NCBI GenBank assembly: GCA_016215705.1
Contig: JACRIR010000114.1
Location: 1 to 27,826 of the forward strand
Direction: 5' to 3'
Origin: Candidatus Poribacteria bacterium
GTDB taxonomy: Bacteria > Abyssobacteria > SURF-5
Length of the DNA: 27,826 bases
Shown here: piece after piece, positions 1 to 7,702 of the stretch
Layout: every line of letters begins with the position of its first letter
How positions within the stretch are numbered: the first letter of the stretch is position 1
Notes under the pieces: generated by a model
Told to the model about the DNA's origin: nothing
Database searches by the model: none
Seen by the model: the letters and a program-made list of their open reading frames with translations, nothing else
Made by a program: the position numbers and the translations under genes

Positions 1-659
1 CGAGATTGTCGAGGGTGGTGCTGCCAGGCTACCCGCATCATATTACGCAGCGCGGGGTGAGGTCGATGCGGATATTCCGCTCGAAGAAGGACCGCGAGGA
101 ATATTTGCGGCTGCTGTCGGAACAGGGTAAACGCTTCGGCGTAAGCTTCGTGGCCTATTGCCTCATGACAAATCACGTCCATTTGATCGCGGTTCCGGAG
201 GAATCCGACAGTTTGGCGCGTGGGATTGGAGAAGCGCATCGACTTTACACGCGGTCGGTAAACTTCAAGCAGGACGTACGAGGGTATCTGCTTCAGGGAC
301 GCTTTTATTCGTGTCCGCTCGATAATCGCCACTTGGTGGCGGCAATCCGATATGTCGAGCGCAATCCCGTGAGGGCGCAGATGGTTGAGCACGCATGGGA
401 TTATCCGTGGTCGAGCGCGGCATTTCGGGTGGGTTTGCGGACGCAGGACGCGCTTGTGAAAGAGACCGATCCATTCGAGTTGGGCCTCGACTGGAGGGCG
501 CTGCTTCAGAGTGATCCGGAAGAAATGAATCTGTTAAAGGAGAGGTTGCGGACAGGCCGTCCCTGCGGAGACGCTGATTTTGTGGAGAAGGCGGAGGAGT
601 TGACAGGCCGCTGGCTGAAACCCCGGCACGCCGGCCGCCCGAAAAAGAAGAAGAAATAG
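1..659 (+). CDS. REP-associated Y1 transposase, copy 1 (5'-truncated by window edge)
   Basis: Single-strand DNA transposase of the TnpA_REP (RAYT, IS200-like) family. The HUH metal-binding motif is visible as HVH in 'MTNHVHLIAVP', and the likely catalytic tyrosine lies in 'RYVERNPVRA'; the C-terminus is a lysine tail. Compared with the intact second copy, only the ATG and part of codon 2 are missing, so the true start lies a few bases before the window and the reading frame resumes at base 3. The two proteins differ at about six residues (for example FVAY/FMAY, EESD/EEAD, RAQM/RAKM). Such proteins are known to recognise and cut hairpin-containing REP sequences. The TAG stop falls inside a 26-nt repeat that forms the end of the element. 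Family call is firm; activity is inferred only from the intact motifs. Confidence 0.93.
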   Translation, partial: RLSRVVLPGYPHHITQRGVRSMRIFRSKKDREEYLRLLSEQGKRFGVSFVAYCLMTNHVHLIAVPEESDSLARGIGEAHRLYTRSVNFKQDVRGYLLQGRFYSCPLDNRHLVAAIRYVERNPVRAQMVEHAWDYPWSSAAFRVGLRTQDALVKETDPFELGLDWRALLQSDPEEMNLLKERLRTGRPCGDADFVEKAEELTGRWLKPRHAGRPKKKKK

Positions 660-679
660 GTATTATGTCCCCGGAATAA
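654..679 (+). repeat. Right terminal repeat of RAYT copy 1
   Basis: The 26 bases are identical to 2407-2432 and are the exact reverse complement of 1687-1712. The core reads GGTATTATGTCCCCGGAA. It contains the transposase stop codon (TAG, 657-659). Confidence 0.92.
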
Positions 680-764
680 GCCAGTGAGATGAAGCAAAGA
701 AACATCCATTTCTTGGATTTTCGGACGTATTGGGCAAGGCGTGAGGATTATGACGGATAGCGGG

Positions 765-1703
765 ATGAAACACCCGGTTCTCGTGATTCTTTCGTTTTCT
801 ATCCTCATGGGCATTTCATGCGGACCACGTGACAATTCGTCAGGGAAGACAAGTGGACTTCCACTACAAGCGTCAAGTCCTTCGCGTGACGCAACCGCCG
901 AAAACATGCGCATTGTCAATTTCCCCGATGTATCCGGCCAACCCACAGGCATGCTTTATATCCGCGACATTGGCTCCACAGATGATGAGGCGTGGCAGAG
1001 ACTTGGTTATGCTATGGGGGAAGTACCTGTTCCAGCCAACAAGGAACTCCAACTTCAGATTGAAACAGGCCCATGGGAGGTGGTAGACCTATCGCTCCTT
1101 GATAATCTCAGACCGGACGATTTGCAGGGAATTGTCCTCTTCAACACAAGAACCACCGATGACGACCTCATGCACATGGAACGGCTAACTTCGCTTTCGG
1201 CGTTAGACCTCAGGCTGACCCAGGTTACCGCCGCGGGCCTTCCGCGTTTGAGAAAAATCACATCTCTCAAGATTCTGCGTCTCGGTAGTGGTGTCACCGA
1301 CACTGGATTGCCCCATATAAAGGTGCTTTCTGCTCTAGAATCACTGGAACTGGAACATTGTCGTATTACAGATACAGGGATTCGCCAAGTATGCGATCTT
1401 TCATCACTCAGAGCGCTTAGCTTTTCGTATACACAAATTGGAGATGATGGCGTCGCAAATGTCGCATGCTTCGGATTCCTCCAAGCGTTGAACATGGAAG
1501 GAACGGCGATCACAGATAGGGGTCTCAGTAGTCTTAAGAATCTCGCGTCTCTTCAGACGCTCAACCTCCACCTTACTAAGATAACAGACCAAGGGCTTCC
1601 TCATCTCAGAACAATTCATTGTCTACAAAAGCTAAACTTAAGCGATATAAGCGATACACAAATTAGCGATGTAGGGCTTGTTCGATTTATTCCGGGGACA
1701 TAA
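765..1703 (+). CDS. Leucine-rich-repeat lipoprotein, 3' end replaced by mobile element
   Basis: The N-terminus beginning MKHPVLVILSF is followed by a hydrophobic stretch ending in a cysteine (MGISC), a plausible though imperfect lipobox, so an exported lipoprotein is inferred. From about residue 120 onward there are seven or more leucine-rich repeats of about 24 residues with a recurring 'ITDxGLxxLxxLxxLxxLxL' pattern. Such repeats normally bind proteins; the partner is unknown. I chose ATG 765 because it gives the cleanest signal peptide; GTG 741 and ATG 750 are in frame and possible. The last codons (FIPGT and the TAA stop) are not native: they are read from the left terminal repeat of the following RAYT element. 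The final LRR unit is therefore cut short, and no remainder of it is seen beyond the element. Confidence 0.82.
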   Translation: MKHPVLVILSFSILMGISCGPRDNSSGKTSGLPLQASSPSRDATAENMRIVNFPDVSGQPTGMLYIRDIGSTDDEAWQRLGYAMGEVPVPANKELQLQIETGPWEVVDLSLLDNLRPDDLQGIVLFNTRTTDDDLMHMERLTSLSALDLRLTQVTAAGLPRLRKITSLKILRLGSGVTDTGLPHIKVLSALESLELEHCRITDTGIRQVCDLSSLRALSFSYTQIGDDGVANVACFGFLQALNMEGTAITDRGLSSLKNLASLQTLNLHLTKITDQGLPHLRTIHCLQKLNLSDISDTQISDVGLVRFIPGT

Positions 1704-1712
1704 TACCTATTT
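1687..1712 (+). repeat. Left terminal inverted repeat of RAYT copy 2
   Basis: The core is TTATTCCGGGGACATAAT. It is an exact reverse complement of 2407-2432 and of 654-679. It overlaps the last codons and stop of the LRR gene. Confidence 0.92.
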
Positions 1713-1714
1713 TC

Positions 1715-1743
1715 TTGACAAATGGGGGCTCAGATGATAAGAT
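1715..1743 (+). promoter_or_regulatory. Promoter of RAYT copy 2 (leaderless start likely)
   Basis: TTGACA at 1715-1720, a 17-nt spacer, then TAAGAT at 1738-1743. The ATG at 1750 is only six bases after the -10 box, where transcription would begin, and no Shine-Dalgarno sequence precedes it. The mRNA is probably leaderless, which would fit low-level transposase expression. This is inference from spacing only. Confidence 0.6.
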
Positions 1744-1749
1744 TTGGGC

Positions 1750-2412
1750 ATGGCGAGATTGTCGAGGGTGGTGCTGCCAGGCTACCCGCATCATATTACG
1801 CAGCGCGGGGTGAGGTCGATGCGGATATTCCGCTCGAAGAAGGACCGCGAGGAATATTTGCGGCTGCTGTCGGAACAGGGCAAACGGTTCGGCGTAAGCT
1901 TCATGGCCTATTGCCTCATGACAAATCACGTCCATTTGATCGCGGTTCCGGAGGAAGCCGACAGTTTGGCGCGTGGGATTGGAGAGGCCCATCGACTTTA
2001 CACTCGGTCGGTAAACTTCAAGCAGGACGTACGAGGGTATCTGCTTCAGGGACGCTTTTATTCGTGTCCGCTCGATAATCGCCACTTGGTGGCGGCAATT
2101 CGATATGTCGAGCGCAATCCCGTGAGGGCGAAGATGGTTGAGCACGCATGGGATTATCCGTGGTCGAGCGCGGCATTTCGGGTGGGTTTACGGACGCAGG
2201 ACGCGCTCGTGAAAGAGACCGATCCATTGGAGTTGGGCCTCGAGTGGAGGGCGCTGCTTCAGAGTGATCCGGAAGAAATGGATCTGTTAAAGGAGAGGTT
2301 GCGGACAGGCCGTCCCTGCGGAGACGCCGATTTTGTGGAGAAGGCGGAGGAGTTGACAGGCCGCTGGCTGAAACCCCGGCACGCCGGCCGCCCGAAAAAG
2401 AAGAAGAAATAG
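1750..2412 (+). CDS. REP-associated Y1 transposase, copy 2 (intact)
   Basis: Full-length 220-residue transposase beginning MARLSRVVLPGYPHH. It carries the conserved N-terminal 'PHHITQRG' strand, the HUH motif (HVH in 'MTNHVHLIAVP', near residue 60) and the likely nucleophile tyrosine in 'YVERNPVRA' (near residue 118), followed by 'PWSS', also typical of TnpA_REP proteins. In the family the tyrosine cuts single-stranded DNA at hairpins and forms a 5'-phosphotyrosine link. I start at ATG 1750, not the in-frame TTG 1744, because the -10 box sits directly upstream. All key residues are present, so the enzyme may be active. The stop codon lies inside the right terminal repeat, so gene and element end are coupled. 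Confidence 0.95.
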   Translation: MARLSRVVLPGYPHHITQRGVRSMRIFRSKKDREEYLRLLSEQGKRFGVSFMAYCLMTNHVHLIAVPEEADSLARGIGEAHRLYTRSVNFKQDVRGYLLQGRFYSCPLDNRHLVAAIRYVERNPVRAKMVEHAWDYPWSSAAFRVGLRTQDALVKETDPLELGLEWRALLQSDPEEMDLLKERLRTGRPCGDADFVEKAEELTGRWLKPRHAGRPKKKKK

Positions 2413-2432
2413 GTATTATGTCCCCGGAATAA
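2407..2432 (+). repeat. Right terminal inverted repeat of RAYT copy 2
   Basis: Identical to 654-679. With the next few bases it forms a hairpin: GTATTAT (2413-2419) pairs with ATAATAC (2429-2435) around a 9-nt loop. At the other two ends only a 4-bp version of this stem is possible, so part of the stem comes from flanking DNA. Confidence 0.9.
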
Positions 2433-2544
2433 TACTGCTTTTCTTGCAGCAATATACACGATTTTCCATTTCGGCGGCGACTATATTGTGAAGCGACCGG
2501 TGGGCGCGTCCGAAGACCTTAAGGGACAACACCAGGGGAGAGCC

Positions 2545-3069
2545 GTGAAACAAGCGGATCCAAGAACGGACGAGGTATTCGTGCGCCTGATGCGCGATCA
2601 CGAGAAGGCGGTGTTCGCGCTGGCACTGGGAAGACTGCGGAACGTTCACGACGCGCAGGACGTGGCTCAGGAGGTGTTCGTTGAGGCATTTCGGAATATT
2701 CACAAGATAAGAGATCCCAAGAAGGCCTTCGCGTGGCTGTTCAAAGCTACGACCTATCGCTGCAAAGATAGGCTTCGAAAAGCATTTCGGCAAGAGAAAA
2801 GGGAGCAGGAATACGCAACAGTCACAGATTCTGCGGTCGCGATGCAATTCGAGGAAAGAAGTGATGACGGCGTGTTTGATGCAATTTCTCTCCTGCAGGA
2901 GGAAAACCGGGTCGTAGTGATGTTGAGGTACTTTGCCGGGCTCTCCTATGTCGAAATATCGAAAATCACGGGGCTCTCCAAGACCAAGATAGATTGGCGA
3001 CTGAGAACCGCAAAGAAAGATTTGAGGAAGAGGCTTACCGAAATGATTGCCAGAGGTGATGGAACATGA
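2545..3069 (+). CDS. ECF-type RNA polymerase sigma factor
   Basis: Sigma-70 family, group 4. The sigma-2 region runs from about 'VFVRLMRDHEKAVFAL' to 'CKDRLRK' and includes the typical 'DAQDVAQEVFVEAFRN' segment. The sigma-4 helix-turn-helix is at 'LSYVEISKITGLSKTKIDWRL'. There is no sigma-3, as expected for ECF factors. It would direct RNA polymerase to a small regulon when released by its anti-sigma partner, the overlapping next gene. I prefer GTG 2545, which has GGGGAG four bases upstream and places the start just before sigma-2; GTG 2488 is in frame but lacks a ribosome site. The region between the mobile element and this gene is short, so the RAYT insertion may have displaced its native promoter. 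Confidence 0.93.
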   Translation: MKQADPRTDEVFVRLMRDHEKAVFALALGRLRNVHDAQDVAQEVFVEAFRNIHKIRDPKKAFAWLFKATTYRCKDRLRKAFRQEKREQEYATVTDSAVAMQFEERSDDGVFDAISLLQEENRVVVMLRYFAGLSYVEISKITGLSKTKIDWRLRTAKKDLRKRLTEMIARGDGT

Positions 3070-5333
3070 AGGCATGCGAAGCTATCCAACTTAATTTGCA
3101 CATGTATGCTGAGGAACAGCTCGCCTCTGAAGAAGCGCGAGAGGTGCAAGAACACGTCGCCATATGCGAGCTTTGCTCCACAGAGTTGGAGGAATACAGA
3201 GAAATGGGGCGCTTCTTGCGAGGCTCCCTCGCAAAAAAGCTGACGGCGCCTCAGTTCGTTGATAGAGTTCTTGATTCTCCCCCCGAACCGATACGGAGGA
3301 TCGGACGACTACAGTTCACCATTCGCTTAGCGGGGGCATCGCTTGCGGTGGTTGCCGCGATGATTCTTCTCGTCGCCGGCGGTTACCTCTACAGCCGCGG
3401 CTTCATAGGCCCCAAACCGGTGGCTGCCAGCCTAACGCATGTTTCACGAACAGGGGGACAATGGAAAAAGAGTGAGAGAAGAATCAGGGGAATGACGGAA
3501 GTCGTCACGGAAGCCCGCGAGCGCCGTTCGCTGAGGCTTAACAACGGAGTAATTGTTGTACTAGACGAGAAGACCCGCCTCGAAATTCAGAGCGAGACCA
3601 GTCTCAAACTTCTAATGGGCGAGGTTTATATAGATACGGCGGGACATAAGGGTATCGCCCTCCGCATAGTAACCGACCATGCCACAACGTACGTAACCGG
3701 CACCAAGCTAGGCGTTTCAACGGGAGCGGATCAAACATCCATTGTAGTCGAAGAAGGCAGAGTCACGGTGGAAAGCGATTGGGGGGACCAGGTGGTCGTG
3801 AATGGAAGCATCTATCGGATCATCGAGAGCATGAAGCCCGAGCCTCCTAAGCCCGTGGACGTTAGTAGTATCTTCCTTTGGGTGAGGGAGCGAGCCTATC
3901 TGGCCGGCATGATGAAGGATTACTATGAGGGAGAAACCGAGACAGCGGCTGGCGAAAGCGATACCGAGGCGCTGAATCGGCTTCTTTATGGGTTGAGTCA
4001 GTCGAGAAACGCAATATCTTCGGGCGATGTTGTGTTTGATATCATAAGGACAGATTATGGTTTTGGCCACGATATTACGGACGAGGAACAGAAACAGTTT
4101 ACTGAAAAAGTGGTAGCCGGTCACATATCTCTCCTTACGCCGGAAGAGGCCCCCGACGAAGAGAGATTTCACAGAATGATTGAGGATGCAAAGAGGCTGT
4201 CTGTGCTGAAAGGAAAGCCCCAGACAAAAGAGTTCAGTCAGCATTGGATTTTCCGCGCACCCGACAAGGCCAGAATGGAATCAACCGATGGGAACAATGT
4301 GTTCCCTTACCCCAATATGGTCATCAGAGGAAATCTGCGTCATGTGCTCTCCAGGAGTACTGTGGAGCAATTTCCTGAGAGAGCGCCAATCCGCAACCAC
4401 CCTGTATTCTACGGAAGAAGCGAGCGCGAGATTTCCGAACTGGTAAACCCGCGCATGGTCGGGATGGAAGAGATTGACGGCGTGACGAGCTATCTAGTTG
4501 AAGCGGACATAACCGGGGACTACGATATGATGAATAACCCCATCGAAAGCCGCATCAGGATGTGGGTGGACCCATCCCGGGGCTATATTGTGCTTAAGAC
4601 GAGGACTTACGCGGGCTTCGAAGAATACCGGTTCGGTTCGTGCGATGAAACAACCGCTGGTTCATTTGAAGAAGTATCGCCGGGAGTCTTCTACCCTAGG
4701 ACATATACTCGCGATCACTATGAGGGCGACATCTTCATGGGCGAAAAAGTGCTCCGGAAAACGTTCGAAACCGTTTGCACGCTGCGCGAGGGCGCATTCA
4801 ACTTGAAAGTGGCCGACGACTCCTTTGCAATTCCTGCTAACTTGCCAGTCGTGATGGTTGATATGTTTGGCCGCACAGTTGTGGATGCGGCTCAGAAGCA
4901 AGCACAGCAGGCAGAGGCCAATGAGCACCTTCGTCAAGTATATGGAGAACTCGATCAAATCAAACGATACGACGATCCAACAGCACCGGGAAGCCGAAAA
5001 CTGGTGTTTCAATTGAGCTCTGACTCGAACGATGTTACAAGTGGGATCAAGAGCGGCAAGGGAGGCCTCCTTTTCGGTCCATTCTTCTACAATGGAGAGC
5101 CGGTAGCGACAACGATCGCGAGAGTAGACCCCAGACTTGCGCCCAACTTTCCCGGTCTGCAAGGCGATATTATCTATACGCTGAACGATGAACCATGGAT
5201 AGTTCGAGGACCGATAGATGTGATGCGGGGGCTCGAAGGCTGCATACCGATTATAAATGCAGGCAAGCCGATAACGGCGGGCATTCGAAGGAACGGAGAA
5301 CTCCTGTATATCATCATGTGGTTTGATTATTGA
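3066..5333 (+). CDS. Membrane anti-sigma factor with zinc finger, FecR-like, lipoprotein-carrier-like and PDZ-like parts
   Basis: The ATG overlaps the sigma gene stop (ATGA), so the two are translationally coupled. In order: a zinc-binding anti-sigma motif H30-x3-C34-x2-C37 (HVAICELC); one membrane helix at about residues 84-108; a FecR-like beta-rich domain at about 125-240 (for example 'VTGTKLGVS', 'VVEEGRVTVES'); a long extracytoplasmic part at about 380-610 with patterns like outer-membrane lipoprotein-sorting (LolA/LolB-fold) proteins ('MWVDPSRGYIVLKTR'); and a C-terminal PDZ-like region at about 670-755 ('LQGDIIYTLNDEPW...GIRRNGEL'). The first three parts are clear; the last two are fold-level guesses. 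The zinc finger should hold the sigma factor at the membrane while the outer domains sense a cell-envelope signal. At 755 residues it is much longer than usual anti-sigma or FecR proteins. Confidence 0.88.
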   Translation: MKACEAIQLNLHMYAEEQLASEEAREVQEHVAICELCSTELEEYREMGRFLRGSLAKKLTAPQFVDRVLDSPPEPIRRIGRLQFTIRLAGASLAVVAAMILLVAGGYLYSRGFIGPKPVAASLTHVSRTGGQWKKSERRIRGMTEVVTEARERRSLRLNNGVIVVLDEKTRLEIQSETSLKLLMGEVYIDTAGHKGIALRIVTDHATTYVTGTKLGVSTGADQTSIVVEEGRVTVESDWGDQVVVNGSIYRIIESMKPEPPKPVDVSSIFLWVRERAYLAGMMKDYYEGETETAAGESDTEALNRLLYGLSQSRNAISSGDVVFDIIRTDYGFGHDITDEEQKQFTEKVVAGHISLLTPEEAPDEERFHRMIEDAKRLSVLKGKPQTKEFSQHWIFRAPDKARMESTDGNNVFPYPNMVIRGNLRHVLSRSTVEQFPERAPIRNHPVFYGRSEREISELVNPRMVGMEEIDGVTSYLVEADITGDYDMMNNPIESRIRMWVDPSRGYIVLKTRTYAGFEEYRFGSCDETTAGSFEEVSPGVFYPRTYTRDHYEGDIFMGEKVLRKTFETVCTLREGAFNLKVADDSFAIPANLPVVMVDMFGRTVVDAAQKQAQQAEANEHLRQVYGELDQIKRYDDPTAPGSRKLVFQLSSDSNDVTSGIKSGKGGLLFGPFFYNGEPVATTIARVDPRLAPNFPGLQGDIIYTLNDEPWIVRGPIDVMRGLEGCIPIINAGKPITAGIRRNGELLYIIMWFDY

Positions 5334-5481
5334 CGCGCCTCCGCGCTCCTTCCAGAGCCGCGTCATGAAGGTATGCACGGATGCCGCGCATATGGCCGGG
5401 AAAGGAAAATCACCGCCATATTGACGTCGTGCCGGTGTGCTCGACAAGATTTCCCATGTCAGCATCGCAGCATCGCTCGCC

Positions 5482-5639
5482 TCAGCGATAGATATCCTTC
5501 CGGTGGCCAATGCGCACCACCCAAATTGCAAGCACATCATCTTGAATTGAATACACGATGAGGAAGACCGACTTCTTGCAAAAGTAGTATTCTTAAGCCC
5601 ATCTTCTACAGTTGAAAAGCTAAAACCTTTTATTTCAAT
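5482..5639 (-). pseudogene. Decayed RelE/ParE-type toxin
   Basis: On the minus strand one frame ends with 'YSIQDDVLAIWVVRIGHRKD' followed by IYR and a stop (5484-5482). This is the characteristic C-terminal strand pair of RelE toxins, which are ribosome-dependent mRNA interferases. Upstream that frame hits a stop near 5595, while a neighbouring frame is open (IEIKGFSFSTVEDGLKN), so at least one frameshift is needed. No start codon, intact N-terminus or antitoxin is visible. I regard it as a remnant of a toxin-antitoxin locus. The C-terminal match is good; the N-terminal part is uncertain. Confidence 0.6.
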
Positions 5640-5905
5640 GACTTATGACACGGCGTCGAGGGCTTGGCACCATCCGTCGTTCAAATTCATCGAATACGTT
5701 CCCAGCAGAGTAGTCGCCGACGAAGTCGGAGTCGATCCCGGCACGTTCTTTCAGGACATTACGCTGCAAGCAGTCGTAGACGCTGCAAACCAGTACGCCA
5801 CCGGCCTGCCGCACGATTTTATCATTGACCGCCTGCTGGTATTGCCGGATTCCTTGAACGCATCATTGTCCGTATGCTTTGTGAGTTCCGTTGATGAGAA
5901 CGCAT
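5640..5905. other. Non-coding stretch without recognisable gene
   Basis: Together with 5334-5481 this gap holds no convincing gene. A 95-codon plus-strand frame (5638-5925) has no ribosome site, no recognisable motif and ends inside a strong promoter. Minus-strand frames are broken. It may be degraded sequence linked to the neighbouring toxin remnant. Confidence 0.45.
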
Positions 5906-5934
5906 TTGACATCTTATGGGCATAGCTTTATACT
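5906..5934 (+). promoter_or_regulatory. Sigma-70-type promoter for the SGNH-like gene
   Basis: TTGACA at 5906-5911, exactly 17 nt, then TATACT at 5929-5934. The start site would be near 5941, giving an untranslated leader of about 110 nt before ATG 6052. Confidence 0.65.
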
Positions 5935-6051
5935 TTAACACTAAAGCATCGCGATCTTCCGCTCCAGGCCCCGTCTATTCCGTCTTCTGCATGCGTGCGG
6001 AAGAGTTTTCCCGGGGCAGGCTTGGCTGTGGATTTCGGGATGTGAGAATGG

Positions 6052-6984
6052 ATGAATGTGTCGGAATCGTATCCAGTGACGAAAGAAGGCATCCCTAAGA
6101 TTGCAGGAATCGTCTGTTGGACGATCTTGGGCCTCGCCATTTCCTCCTTCACCGGGTACTTTTTGGGCGCGCGGTATCAGCCGGAATCCTTCCTCGGGAC
6201 ACCGGATTACTTCTTATCGGTCCTTGATGTGCGGCTCGAAAGATTCGACAGGGCCAAGCCTCCTCGGATAGTAATCCTTGGGGGATCGTATGCGGAATTC
6301 ATGGGCGAAGACGCGGGAGTATATAATCTCAGCATAGCCGCCGGACATCCCCAGGAAGACTACATGATCGTGAAACGGTACTGCGCTCCCGACGATATTG
6401 CGATCCATGTTCTCGCTTTGCGTGATCTCATCGAACTACACCATTCTCCGCGATGGTACGCAGCCAGCACATTCTGGAGGCGCGTTTATCTCTCCCGGCT
6501 CTTTCTTCAAAAACAACTGGGAATAGCGCCCGACCCCAAGTTTCGCAGGTCTCCCAGTCTGTTCGAACTGCAATCGCTGCGTTGCGCTATTGGAGGAAGA
6601 ACAGTACCTTACTTCCGCGGCCTGCTGGACCAGGTGACAAGGTTTGCGGAGGCCGCTTACAAGCGGCCGATCTCCCTTGACTTGCTGAAAAAACTGCGCG
6701 CATGTCATCCGAACATCCTCTTCGTGATTCATCCGACGCTCCCTCTGAGAAGAATCGACGGCAACATGAAACTGGCAAATGAGATCGCCTCGGTTATTGA
6801 TGCCCAAGAAGAAATGAAACAGTTGCTCGAAGCAAGCGATCTCCCCTGCCTTGACCTCTCGAACACTATCCAATTCGATGAGTACGTAGACTTGCTGCAC
6901 GTCATGCCGTCCACGAGCCGGAAATTGCTCAGGACGATCCAAGTGTATATGGCGTCGCAGAATTCTAACTCGATCCACGGTTAG
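6052..6984 (+). CDS. Membrane-anchored SGNH/GDSL-like protein
   Basis: A 310-residue protein with one N-terminal membrane helix (about 17-38: 'IAGIVCWTILGLAISSFTGY') and an outer domain with three SGNH-hydrolase landmarks: a nucleophile block 'VILGGSYAEF' with Ser79, an Asn block 'YNLSIAAG' with Asn92, and a C-terminal Asp280-x-x-His283 ('DLLH'). This resembles membrane SGNH proteins of the DltD/AlgJ/AlgX type, which acylate or deacylate cell-surface polymers. No MBOAT acyltransferase gene is nearby, so the substrate is unknown. Sequence similarity is weak, so the family assignment rests on motif spacing. A strong promoter lies about 110 nt upstream, and the gene appears to be transcribed alone. 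Confidence 0.68.
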   Translation: MNVSESYPVTKEGIPKIAGIVCWTILGLAISSFTGYFLGARYQPESFLGTPDYFLSVLDVRLERFDRAKPPRIVILGGSYAEFMGEDAGVYNLSIAAGHPQEDYMIVKRYCAPDDIAIHVLALRDLIELHHSPRWYAASTFWRRVYLSRLFLQKQLGIAPDPKFRRSPSLFELQSLRCAIGGRTVPYFRGLLDQVTRFAEAAYKRPISLDLLKKLRACHPNILFVIHPTLPLRRIDGNMKLANEIASVIDAQEEMKQLLEASDLPCLDLSNTIQFDEYVDLLHVMPSTSRKLLRTIQVYMASQNSNSIHG

Positions 6985-7216
6985 TAATAACAATCATAAG
7001 GTGAGACTCGCGAATCTGACGCGGAACTCATCGCCCTAGACTTTGGACTCGCTCTTGCAGGAGCGTCTGATCCTACTGCGCGGAGTTAATTGTGAAAGAA
7101 ACTGTTTTTTTATGGCGAAGTCGTTGCGAGTGGAGTAAAGCAATCTCTTTGGTTTTCTCCCCTTTGGGCTTGCTTCTTTCGTTCTTCGCCTCTTGCTCAG
7201 AATGGAGGGCGGACAC

Positions 7217-7597
7217 ATGACCGAGGAAGGACTCCTGCTCGAAGTCCGGCCGTCGTGGTGGAATTTCTTCTGGCATTTGCTCTTCGCCTGGCTGATCGTG
7301 CCGCTAATAATCGCTCTCGTGAAGAGGTCATCGTTGCTTTTCCGAATATATGATGACCGGATCGTCCTCGAAACCGGATTCCTGTCAAAGGACGTGACGG
7401 AGGTCTTCATAGCAGACGTCCGGGCCATTGATCTGAAGCAAACGTTTTTCCAGCGAATCTTCAAGATCGGCGACATAATGATCGGTACGGCCGGCGCTGA
7501 TGGATACGAACAGGTGGCCCGCGGCGTGCCGGACCCGAGAGCCATTAAGGAACTCATCATAAGCCAAAGACGGAAGATGAAAGGGACGAACGACTGA
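7217..7597 (+). CDS. Bacterial PH-domain membrane protein
   Basis: A 126-residue protein. Its single hydrophobic segment at about 14-36 ('FFWHLLFAWLIVPLIIALV') is followed by a bacterial pleckstrin-homology (bPH, YdbS/YdbT-like) domain: 'FRIYDDRIVLETGFLSK', 'EVFIADVRAIDLKQTFFQRI', 'IGDIMIGTAG', 'GVPDPRAIKELI'. This strand order is diagnostic. The family sits at the membrane; its molecular role is unclear. I start at ATG 7217 because GGAGGG ends seven bases upstream; an in-frame TTG at 7193 lacks a ribosome site. About 230 bp upstream is non-coding and shows no clear promoter. Confidence 0.85.
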   Translation: MTEEGLLLEVRPSWWNFFWHLLFAWLIVPLIIALVKRSSLLFRIYDDRIVLETGFLSKDVTEVFIADVRAIDLKQTFFQRIFKIGDIMIGTAGADGYEQVARGVPDPRAIKELIISQRRKMKGTND

Positions 7598-7702
7598 AAG
7601 CATAGCCCACAGCAAGCCGTAAACTGATTGTCGAACCTAAAATGTGCCCTCTGCTTTGGGCTGGAATATGGAATGCTAAATGGAATGATTTCGGGGGACT
7701 GT

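Larger units (their letters stand above)
1..679 (+). mobile_element. RAYT element copy 1, right part
   Basis: This is the Y1 transposase gene plus the right terminal repeat (654-679). Its left terminal repeat is outside the window. Sequence match to the second element (1687-2432) is almost complete along the shared part, so duplication was recent. Both copies point the same way and bracket the LRR gene. Confidence 0.85.
1687..2432 (+). mobile_element. Complete RAYT (Y1 transposase) element with 26-nt terminal inverted repeats
   Basis: A 746-bp unit bounded by perfect 26-nt inverted repeats (1687-1712 and 2407-2432), with a promoter at 1715-1743 and a transposase gene at 1750-2412. Classical IS200/IS605 elements lack terminal inverted repeats, whereas RAYT genes are commonly flanked by inverted REP sequences, so the layout fits a REPtron-like unit. 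No clear target-site duplication is seen. Confidence 0.88.

Noticed and set aside
4662-5540. Long minus-strand frame of 292 codons opposite the anti-sigma gene
   Set aside because: It lies mainly antisense to a clear gene, has no motif, and its first part is only a frame-shadow of the toxin remnant.
5638-5925. 95-codon plus-strand open frame
   Set aside because: No ribosome site, no motif or family pattern, and its end overlaps a consensus promoter for the next gene. Treated as non-coding.
6985-7216. tRNA or small RNA in the gap before the PH-domain gene
   Set aside because: No cloverleaf or T-loop consensus; only a 5-bp stem (CGCTC/GAGCG) was found.
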